From Mesostigma viride (lineage: Eukaryota; Streptophyta; Mesostigmatophyceae; Mesostigmatales; Mesostigmataceae), in contig RPFO01000579.1 of assembly GCA_009746045.1 (NCBI GenBank), positions 682,160-746,159 on the forward strand: a stretch of DNA of 64,000 bases, in the 5' to 3' direction. The notes under the pieces are model-generated. The model was not told where the DNA came from. It did not search any database and saw only the letters and a program-made list of their open reading frames with translations. Of the stretch, positions 57,601 through 64,000 are shown piece by piece. Position numbers and translations under genes: made by a program. The first letter of the stretch is position 1. Every line of letters begins with the position of its first letter.

Positions 57601-58655
57601 GCAGTAAGTTGAAGGGATTTTTCACAGCCTCATATATGGCTGTATGCATGTTCGGCAATGCAGCACAATCATGTACTAAAGCTGGATTTGGCATGGTATC
57701 CCGTTTTTAATTTGGTATATCGCAACGCCCTAAAGTTGCTATTGCAGCATCCTAAATTTGCTATTGCTTCTATATGCATTTGACACCTTGCCCCGACCCA
57801 AACCCTGCAGGTGGGGAGGATGCGGCGGACGCCAGCACGGGACTCCCCGACATCTCTCCCGCATCCATGCACCGCCAGCTGGCGGCCAAGCGGGAGGAGA
57901 TGCGGCTGCAAACAGTCGCGAACAAGGCAAGTGGCCAAGTTTCTGACGTGCTAGCGAGCAAGGCAAGCGGTTAACCATGGTGCAAGCAGTAGTGAAGAAG
58001 GCCAGTGAACACCTATTTGCCTCTACTAGCAGACACGGAAAGTGTATATGTCATGATAGTGCTATTGCTATTGCAATCGCATATGCGAGCAAGGCTGTGT
58101 CAAGCACTCAAGCTAAAACCATTGTCAGTGCTAGCCCAAGTGCTAACAGTCACTGACAAACTGCTGGACGACTGCGGACAAGTGCCGACAATTGTTAATA
58201 AGATTTTTTTTAATGCCGATAAATGCTCAGTTTCTGACCTTGCCGTATACGTGCACTGGCATGCACGCACTCACGAATACACACTCCCCCCCCCCCCTCG
58301 ATCTCCCCATGGTTTCTCCCCTGACCATCCACCTCCCCCTTTCTGTCTCCCTTCCTATGCCCAGGATATTGCTGCGGTCATCAAGGCCACACTGGCGTCC
58401 GCCACCGCCTTCGCCCTCGACCACTTCACCTCCAATGTGCGCCCAGCGCTCCGCTCCCTCTCGCCCCCTACTGTGCTTGCTCAGCGCCAAGTCCTCCCGA
58501 CCGCCCTCGCGATGGCCGTAGAGGCCGCGCAGGCCGCAATCTCGTCCAGGCTGCAGGCTGCCCTCCAGGGGGAGGTGGCGCGTCGGATACAGGAGGAGGC
58601 CGAGCGCCAGGCGAGGGCGGCGCGCCAGCAGCTACTTCGACAGGGCAGCAGATGA
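35748..58655 (+). CDS. CDAN1: Codanin-1-like protein
   Basis: Sixteen exons: 35748-36860, 38256-39221, 40051-40873, 41526-41642, 43480-43577, 44672-44842, 45150-45255, 46435-47551, 48304-48393, 49289-49511, 50391-50531, 52061-52882, 53925-54857, 55912-57052, 57811-57926, 58365-58655. All 15 junctions keep phase; the protein is 2755 residues, over twice human codanin-1. Block order follows animal codanin-1 as I remember it: LKEEVSLKALLQWVK near the start; ARLHAALLSRRLLPHTLAQ; ALYACLVLEST; FFQPFDAEQDSRHQF-RSNQDRFLNRER over introns 5-6; DVFVKRIRQV and SKLLSLHNRLMG; AFTECVLGLKALACLLG; LNVPWALELLRWQ; RRFRQNVCPLLE; and FMDQQPQLRPVYDFVVN plus a DIAAVIKATLASATAFALDH end, as in the codanin C-terminal domain. 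Ser-, Gly-, Ala- and acid-rich inserts (in exons 2, 8, 12, 13, 14) explain the size. In animals it binds histone chaperone ASF1 and nuclease CDIN1. Introns 1 and 15 are GC-AG. Confidence 0.85.
37085..37205. repeat. About 37-bp tandem repeat, three units
   Basis: Units carry GGCAGA(G/A)ACTA and TATTTATGG blocks and lie in intron 1 of the codanin-like gene. Confidence 0.85.
37255..37465. repeat. About 45-bp tandem repeat, five units
   Basis: Units contain GCCAGGTTGATCCCATC, then CACTCTGTCTATCTATTTGA. Two further units of the same family occur in intron 2 (about 39868-39932), so the family has spread between introns of one gene. Confidence 0.9.
37633..38000. repeat. Decamer AGAGAGGCAG array, about 35 units
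   Basis: The array is a near-perfect 10-bp repeat in intron 1 of the codanin-like gene, drifting to AGAGGAAGGC at its right end. Arg/Glu-rich plus-strand and Leu/Ser-rich minus-strand ORFs over it are artefacts. Confidence 0.95.
39503..39728. repeat. CCCA/CCCG tetramer array
   Basis: About 55 units: CCCA at both ends and CCCG in the middle, in intron 2 of the codanin-like gene. The minus strand is rich in GGGC and GGGT runs and could form G-quadruplexes. Confidence 0.95.
42055..43270. repeat. 60-70-bp minisatellite, about 18 units
   Basis: Each unit reads TTCTTAAGGACCACGCGGCT, ACTTCCACGTGGTGTGGTTC, then TTGCGGATGATT with or without an extra GGATGATT, giving two unit lengths. AAGGACCAC and GTGGTGTGGTTCTT inside each unit are partly complementary, so units may fold. 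It fills most of intron 4 of the codanin-like gene; both strands carry open ORFs by chance of unit length. Confidence 0.95.
43582..43718 (+). repeat. Dispersed short repeat, copy 3, at a splice donor
   Basis: This is the same family as 33325-33480 and 33742-33896, in the opposite orientation. It begins within five bases of the exon-5 donor of the codanin-like gene. The nonamer AGGTAGGCC occurs at 43576-43584 and again at 43719-43727. Confidence 0.7.
43719..43965. repeat. About 60-bp tandem units carrying copies of the exon-5 donor
   Basis: Each unit contains CAGTTCAACCAGGTAGGCCC or a close variant, and TTTCCAT(T/C)ACAG, so each has both donor-like and acceptor-like sites. The model is the true exon-5 end at 43559-43582. 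Confidence 0.85.
44015..44282. repeat. 45-bp tandem repeat, six units
   Basis: Units read TCATTTGAGACACCACTGCC, then AATTCATTTAGGTAGACGGT, then TCTTA. Each has a donor-like AGGTAGAC. The array lies in intron 5 of the codanin-like gene. Confidence 0.9.
50695..51100. repeat. 25-bp tandem repeat, about 16 units
   Basis: Units read GTAAATACATATATTTAGTC followed by TTGAA. The repeat is in intron 11 of the codanin-like gene. Confidence 0.95.
51190..51235 (-). mobile_element. Decayed LINE 3'-end scrap
   Basis: ATTGACACGCAAACTGCGTC followed by ACGTGAGCAT matches the LINE 3' terminus with a damaged hairpin. It shows an older round of insertion, inside intron 11 of the codanin-like gene. Confidence 0.6.
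51508..51762. repeat. CAT trinucleotide array
   Basis: About 85 CAT units with a few CGT or CAG changes. Poly-Ser, poly-Ile, poly-Asp and poly-Met ORFs over it are artefacts; it is in intron 11 of the codanin-like gene. Confidence 0.95.
53150..53525. repeat. Two sets of tandem repeats in codanin intron 12
   Basis: A GGGCGC(T/C)(A/G)CCCTCTCC motif repeats four times (53154-53245), and a 60-bp block with GATAGCCGAGGCCAACGTGG repeats three times (about 53355-53520). Confidence 0.85.
55117..55430. repeat. AAACCC hexamer array
   Basis: About 50 units; AAACCC dominates at both ends of the main block, with AAAACC and AAATCC in the middle and AAACAC at the right end. It lies in intron 13. It resembles but does not equal plant-type telomeric AAACCCT. 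Confidence 0.95.
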
Positions 58656-58904
58656 ACAGCAGCACACTCCGTTATTGATGTGTCACGCACATAGTTACAA
58701 TCAAGAGTAGACCTGGAGTGGAAATGTTGATTCCGCAGACAAGTCAGTACCCAAGTTTCGTCGATTTGATTATGCTTAGCACGGTTGCTGTGAGTAGTGA
58801 TGCATACGATATTTGTAACTTTCGTGTAATTATTTTCTAATGAGATTAGCATAGTACTCCGTGGCATGCCCATGTGCATGCAAGTACTTACTTACTGTGA
58901 GTAG
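58656..58904. other. 3' flank of the codanin-like gene
   Basis: Unique AT-rich sequence between the codanin stop and the first LINE relic. It should contain the polyadenylation site; no single signal stands out. Confidence 0.5.
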
Positions 58905-59565
58905 TGAATTACACATGCATCATTGCCAAGGTCATCCGCATCGGCCTGGCCTGGGCCAGGCTCCGTTCGCTCAACACCTACTGGCGCTGGAAGGGCCTGG
59001 GCGAGCACCGTAAGCGCATCCTCTTCAAGGTCCTCGTCCTCACGGTGCTTACGTATGGCGCCGAGGCATGGACACTCACGGACACACTGGCGGCTAAGCT
59101 AGACGGCACGGTTTACAGGATGCTCTGACAGGTCCTGAATGTAGGGTTTTCCAAGCATAGGTCATTAGAGTCTTTGTATCAGGGTATGCCTCGCATTAGG
59201 ACGAGATTAGGCAGCGTAGGATAGCATTTGTAGGACATCTTGCTCGCACCAGTCAGGTCGACACCGCCCTTGGTCTGGCCGGCCGGCCCCCATGCAGCGG
59301 CTTGGCCAACCAGGGCGGCACATCCTGACCTGGCCTGGCCCCAAGGACATTCCTAGAAAGCTAGGTAAGCCTGCCATGAACTACATCCAGATGTTGCTGG
59401 CCGACCATGTGGTCCCAGCTTAGTTTGAACACCGCATTCACTCCCTCTCTCTTCTTTGGACTGCCATGCAGAACAAGAAGCGGTGGCAGAACATTGTCCA
59501 GGCTCACACGCCAGCCCCTGTGGGCAAGCCCCCTCCCCCCTAGCGGAAGGGGCGTTTTGCTTAAT
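58905..59565 (+). pseudogene. Degenerate LINE reverse-transcriptase C-terminus of a second family
   Basis: A 74-codon stretch ends VLVLTVLTYGAEAWTLTDTL then LDGTVYRML and a stop. It is the counterpart of the region after the polymerase domain in the neighbouring LINE (TILTYGAETWTL), but the DNA is clearly diverged. Downstream, broken frames still resemble the GHLART and GRPP-like tail, up to about 59560. It is a dead, 5'-truncated copy. Confidence 0.65.
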
Positions 59566-60149
59566 AGTGTAGTAAGGGTTTTTCTAGACTAGATTAATTA
59601 ATTAATTAATTAATAGACACGTGACTGCGTCACGTGAGCATAAGTCCTCAGTGGGAGGGGAACATGGGATGGAATGGATGGTGTAAGCTATCTAGGTCCT
59701 AGTTACAGGGGTGTGGGCACCGCGGCCCGAATCGCTATGAATGCCATACTTGGTCACACGCGGAGCCCCCACAGGCTTGGGGGTGGTCTCCTTCATCACT
59801 ACTTGCCATCTATCCTTGCGCACCATCTGCCTCCATATTACAGACAAACCAGGAGGCTGCCCGGGGGTGAGCCCGTCACGTCTAGTGTAGCACATGCATG
59901 TCCATGCCGAGTCTATCACGAAAAGTCCACGGGTGGCGACCCTGCCGCGCGCGGCCGGGGGCACGCCAGGTGAGGACATATCGCCCAGGCTGGGCGGGCT
60001 TGGTGCCAGCTAGTCTATCTGATGTATCTACCTGATCTGTGCGGGCCAGGTGCCCGGCTAGGCCCAGGCGCCTGTGCCTAATAATGTGGGAAACATAGGG
60101 CAAATCAGCGTACAAATCCTCATTACTAATGTGCAAACCAAAGGGGATG

Positions 60150-62177
60150 TTAAGGGCCTTGCGCAGCATCTTGGTGACGGCGCCGTCGAGTCGTTGCTCC
60201 AGCTGAATCCTGCATCAGTGTCCACGTCTCGGCGCCGTAGGTCAGGATCGTCAGAATGACGACCTTGAAGAGGTCACGCTTGACGATCCGGGGTAGGGCG
60301 GGGTTGCTCCACCAGCGGCGGTGGTCATGGAGGTGCGCCCACGCCATGCCGATCCGTGTCGTCATGTCGTCCTCGCAGTCGGGAAGCCAACTGCCGAGCA
60401 GCTTGAAGCGGCCTGAAGGAGGGTAGTTGACCTCGGCATCGTCTAAGAGGCGGAGTGTGGGTGGGGGCCCTGCCATGCCGAGGGCCAGGGCCTCCGTTTT
60501 GGGGCTGATTTCTAGACCAACCGCCCGAGCCTCGAGCGCCAGGCAGTCCAGCCAAAGTTGGGCAGACTCCGGCTTCTCGATGAGCGTGATGTCGTCGGCA
60601 TAAATGAGGTCAGCTAGTAAATTCTGCTTGTTAGTCGGCCCCCCTTCCCCAAGCTCGTTCGTGATCGCTAGGCCAGGGGCACGGCCTGCAATGCTAGCAA
60701 AGCGAGCACGTGCCTGGCGCATAACATAATCCACTACAATAATAAACAGGTACGGCGACAGGACGCAACCCTGCCAGACGCCGGTCTGCAGTGGGCATGG
60801 CGGGGTAATGCCGTGTTGAGTGCGCACCGAAGTGGTCGACCCCTCATACAGCGTGCGGATGACGGTAATCAGGGGAGTGGGGACGCGAGCGCGAGCAAGT
60901 ACAGCCCATAGAGCGTCCCAGAGGACAGAATCAAAAGCCTTGATGAAGTCGACGAAGATCAGGATTGCGGGAAACTCACCAGGTTGCAGGAGAGCGATTT
61001 CCTCGAAGAGGCGACGCGCGACGAAGATGGCCATGACGGTGTTGCGCCCAGGACGGAAGCCCATTTGACTTTCCCCAAGGTGACAGTCGAGAGCAGAACG
61101 AAGGCGGTTGAGGATCATGCGCATGAACAACTTAAGTGCGGCGCTCTGGATGCAGACTCCTCTGTAGTTGGCGGGGTCGTCAGGGGAACCTTTGTTTTTG
61201 TACAGCATAATACGGTAGCTGTGCTGCCACTCAGGAATCGGCGGCGCGTCGGCAAGCAGGATCCGGTTGCAGACGTCAAGCAGGAACCCCGTGAGCGCCG
61301 TCAGCTTAATCACCGGGGCTGGGAGCTGGTCAGGTCCAACGGCGGCATAAAAGCGGAGTTGCTTGGCGGCGGTGCTCAGCTCGAGCTCGGTGAACGGCGG
61401 GAGCTCGTTGGGGTCGGCCAGGGGTTCCGTCAGGGCTGGGTACGTGTAGTCCTGCTCAGCGGCGGGCGGCGTGGGCGGCGCAGGGACGTCCGCCGGTGCT
61501 ACTGCCAGGCGTGCGGCCGCCAGAGGGCCAAGCGGCGGAGGCGGCGGGGGGGCGCCGAGCAGCCGGGACTGGGAGGAATACCACTGGTCGAGCTGCTGCT
61601 GCGGTGAGCCAGAGAGCGTCCGCGGCGCCGGCTGCGCGCCGCCGGCGGGCCGTTGGGCGTGACGCAGGCGGGTCCAGGCGTACTTGCCGTGCTGGTCCTT
61701 GAGGTGGGCGAAGTACTCGCGGACATGAAGGTCCTCCTGCTCCTTGGTCGCCTGCCGGATGGCCGAGTGGTAATCGGCTTTGAGGCGGGCGTAGCGGGCG
61801 GGGTCGCTGTTGTCGCGCAGGGCTTGCCGGGCCTGGATGACGGCGGGGAGCCGGTGCAGGCTGGTGAAGCGGGGCGGGCGGCGGGGGGGCAGTAGGGCCC
61901 CGGCCGCGGGCAGCTTGTCAGCGAGGTGCCGAAGGGCCGATGCCGGGCCGGCAGCGAACAGCTGGGCGTGGCTGGCCGGGATGTCCAGCGCGTCGACGAA
62001 CGCCTCGTTGGGGGCGTGCTGACAATGATCCGCCAGTACCCGGTGGTAGCGTGGCGTTGGCGTCCAGCAGCAGAGCGAGGTAGTTGCGACCAGGGATGCC
62101 GTTCGCCAGGTTCTCCAGCGCTGCAAAGAAGTCCTTGCGGTCTTGTTCTGGGTGGCCGGAGTGGGGTGCGTAACCAA
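60150..62177 (-). pseudogene. LINE reverse transcriptase ORF, frameshifted
   Basis: A 675-codon frame with reverse-transcriptase landmarks: a NYRGVCIQSAALKLF block, QMGFRPGRNT, FVDFIKAFDSV (first catalytic Asp), and the LIYADDITL active-site box, followed by KTEALALGM. It breaks near 60205: against the copy at 62740-62765 it has four extra bases after CAGGA, so TLTQELEQRLDG becomes a false tail and stop. The true C-terminus (LRKALNIPFGLHIS, then RRLGLAGHLART) continues in another frame to about 59900. At the other end a second shift near 62045 separates it from the endonuclease frame. The copy cannot make a full protein. Confidence 0.85.
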
Positions 62178-62365
62178 CGCCCACCGCCAGGGCGTAGGTC
62201 GAGTGGCCCTCCATCGAATGAAAAGTGGCCACGAGGAGCCGAGCGTTGACCAGCTGGGGTTTGCCCATGTGGCGTACGGCGAGCGGGGAGCAGAGGAGAC
62301 CGACGCCCCCGTTCCCGGTGCCGTCGCCGCCTCCGTAGTAGAACCGCCAGCCGGACTCTAAGCTA
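62040..62365 (-). pseudogene. LINE endonuclease domain fragment
   Basis: In the frame offset from the reverse transcriptase, GGVGLLCSPLAV, then VGVGYAPHSGHPEQDRKDFF, and LLLDANATL are the middle and later strands of an endonuclease/exonuclease/phosphatase fold. The N-terminal catalytic Glu region is lost to the 5' truncation. Confidence 0.7.
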
Positions 62366-62377
62366 TCTAGACTAGAT

Positions 62378-62651
62378 AGCTTAGAGTTAGGTTCGTTCAA
62401 CTACGCGGCTTCGCCCACCTCGATCCACCCATCCAGCAAGGAATATGTGCTACATGATCTCCCAACGGAGACATGTTATAATTTTAATTTAATTGCCAAG
62501 GTGATGTAATAAAGAACTGGCCAGCGCTCACAAAGTTGTCCACATGCAAAATTCGCCCATGGCATGCTTCCTGTTTTTGATCCCGTACCAGTAACACATT
62601 AGATTACTTGTGTGCTTGAATTTAATCTTAGATAGCTAGCATCCATCCATC
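62378..62651. other. Unique spacer between two LINE copies
   Basis: AT-rich with no ORF of interest. A CATCCATCCATCC run at its right end (62641-62651) adjoins the next LINE copy; similar CATCCATC runs follow that copy's 3' end and may be its target duplication. Confidence 0.5.
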
Positions 62652-63350
62652 CTGGTGGAGCAACCCCGCCCTACCCCGGATCGTCAAGCGTGACCTCTTC
62701 AAGGTCGTCATTCTGACGATCCTGACCTACGGCGCCGAGACCTGGACACTGACGCAGGAGCTGGAGCAACGACTCGACGGCGCCGTCACCAAGATGCTGC
62801 GCAAGGCCCTTAACATCCCCTTTGGTTTGCACATTAGTAATGTGGATTTGTACGCTGATTTGCCCTATGTTTCCCACATTATTCGGCACAGGCGCCTGGG
62901 CCTAGCCGGGCACCTGGCCCGCACAGATCAGGTAGATACATCAGATGGACTAGCTGGCACCAAGCCTGCCCAGCCTGGGCGATATGTCCTCACCTGGCGT
63001 GCCCCCGGCCGCGCGCGGCAGGGCCGCCACCCGTGGACTTTTCGTGATAGACTCGGCATGGACATGTGCTACACTAGACGTGACGGGCTCACACCCAGGC
63101 AGCCTCCTGGTCTGTCTGTAATATGGAGGCAGATGGTGCGCAAGGATAGATGGCACGTAGTGATGAAGGAGACCACCCCCAAGCCTGTGGGGGCTCCGCG
63201 TGTGACCAAGTATGGCATTCATAGCGATTCGGGCCGCGGTGCCCATGCACACCCCTGTAACTAGGACCTAGATAGCTTACACCATCCATTCCATCCCATG
63301 TTCCCCTCCCACTGAGGACTTATGCTCACGTGACGCAGTCACGTGTCTAT
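62652..63350 (+). mobile_element. 5'-truncated LINE copy, coding end intact
   Basis: From TGGTGGAGCAACC it follows the longer copy's C-terminal region in the opposite orientation, with an open frame to 63264 (ETWTLTQELEQRLDG, LRKALNIPFGLHIS, RRLGLAGHLART). It shows what the frameshifted copy should read there. The 3' UTR, hairpin (63327-63345) and a short TTAA tail follow. Confidence 0.85.
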
Positions 63351-63670
63351 TAATTCATCCATCTATTCTAATTAATCCATCCATCCCATTCCACTCGACT
63401 GTCCTGAGGACTTATGTTCACCAAAGGCTGTTACGTGCTTCATTGAATTTAATGGCTGTACGCCCCCCCTATAGGCCGTGGTGCCCGCAACCCTGCATCT
63501 ATGAGAAGCTAGCTAGGTAGTAATCCATCCCATTTCGTTTCCATCTCACTGATCAGGACTTATCCTAGCGCATTATCCATTCCATCCCATGTTCCCCTCC
63601 CACGTACTGATCGAGGACTTATGCTCACGTGATGCAGTCAGGTATATATTTATTAATTCATTCTCTTCGC
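63351..63670 (+). mobile_element. Two further decayed LINE 3' ends in tandem
   Basis: GAGGACTTATG recurs at about 63414 and 63604, each preceded by the CCATCCCATG- or CCATTCCA-type 3' UTR and, in the second, followed by a damaged hairpin (63615-63642) and a TTAATTCATT tail. With 63270-63350 this makes three head-to-tail 3' ends. Confidence 0.7.
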
Positions 63671-64000
63671 TAGCGTGACGATTACGTCTACGTTTAATTT
63701 CCTCCCGGGGTCAGATTGAGAGCTCAGATGTGAATACATGCCCATGACAGGGTCAATAGTTTGATCAAATGATACAGCTCAATTGCTCACTTTGCACGTT
63801 AGAATGTTACTTGACCAAAGCTGTTGTGAAACATTTGGCACAACAATTCATGATAATTCAGAATGGCCTGGGCGGAACGATTCCCATATAGGCCGGTTCA
63901 TACTAAATAGAATAGTAACTAGACAAGTACCTATAAAATTTGACTGCGCAAAATGCAAAGAAACCTCAGCACGTGTGGCCGTCCACCCTCTCGTTCTCTC
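63671..64000. other. Right end of window, nothing recognised
   Basis: No ORF, repeat or TE could be supported here. Confidence 0.5.

Larger units (their letters stand above)
59595..62365 (-). mobile_element. LINE (non-LTR retrotransposon), 5'-truncated, 2.77 kb
   Basis: The dodecamer TCTAGACTAGAT flanks it on both sides (59583-59594 and 62366-62377), a target site duplication. On the minus strand it holds the end of an apurinic-type endonuclease domain, a reverse transcriptase, a 3' UTR, the terminal hairpin (59618-59636) and a TTAA tail. It matches the copies at 2767-3125, 20279-20379 and 62652-63350. The 5' end is missing, since the endonuclease begins in mid-domain. The clade was not determined. 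Confidence 0.9.

Overview
The window is nuclear DNA of a eukaryote, very probably a photosynthetic green-lineage organism (a green alga is the best guess). Genes are split into many short to medium exons with GT-AG (a few GC-AG) introns. Two proteins start with plastid-transit-like leaders, and one complete gene resembles land-plant PH-domain/coiled-coil proteins. Repeats, LINE-type retrotransposon copies and foldback elements fill the space between exons. No bacterial, organellar, rRNA, tRNA or CRISPR feature was seen. Species cannot be fixed from sequence alone.

Layout, left to right. At 1-304 (-) is the end of a zinc-finger ORF running off the window. 305-4699 is intergenic, with two inverted-repeat elements and a truncated LINE. 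4700-16053 (-) is a PH-domain/coiled-coil gene; seven exons were joined, one small exon and the start are missing. 16871-19856 (+) is a four-exon plastid membrane protein of DUF3177 type. 21298-25772 (-) is a three-exon UDP-GlcNAc 2-epimerase. 25773-28540 is intergenic (TA-flanked TIR element, long CACACG and CCCT arrays). 28541-35027 (-) is a five-exon plastid S1-domain RNA-binding protein. After a 720-bp divergent spacer, 35748-58655 (+) is a 16-exon, 2755-residue codanin-1-like gene whose 15 splice junctions all keep phase. 58656-64000 is a nest of LINE copies: one 2.77-kb copy flanked by a 12-bp target duplication, plus fragments.

The most unusual signal is structural. In nearly every intron of four genes, degraded tandem copies of the adjoining exon edge (last or first 15-60 coding bases plus splice site) lie in the neighbouring intron; one gene even has copies of its stop-codon edge downstream of the true stop. 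This looks like pervasive short tandem duplication with retention only where the copy can be spliced out or lies outside the coding region. A second theme is simple-sequence pyrimidine tracts just before 3' splice sites: C runs of about 25-30 in two introns, a 200-bp CT/C tract in another, and a 1.9-kb octamer array ending about 80 bases before the splice site of the PH gene. All exon models here were made by hand from splice signals, reading phase and remembered family patterns; no search was run.
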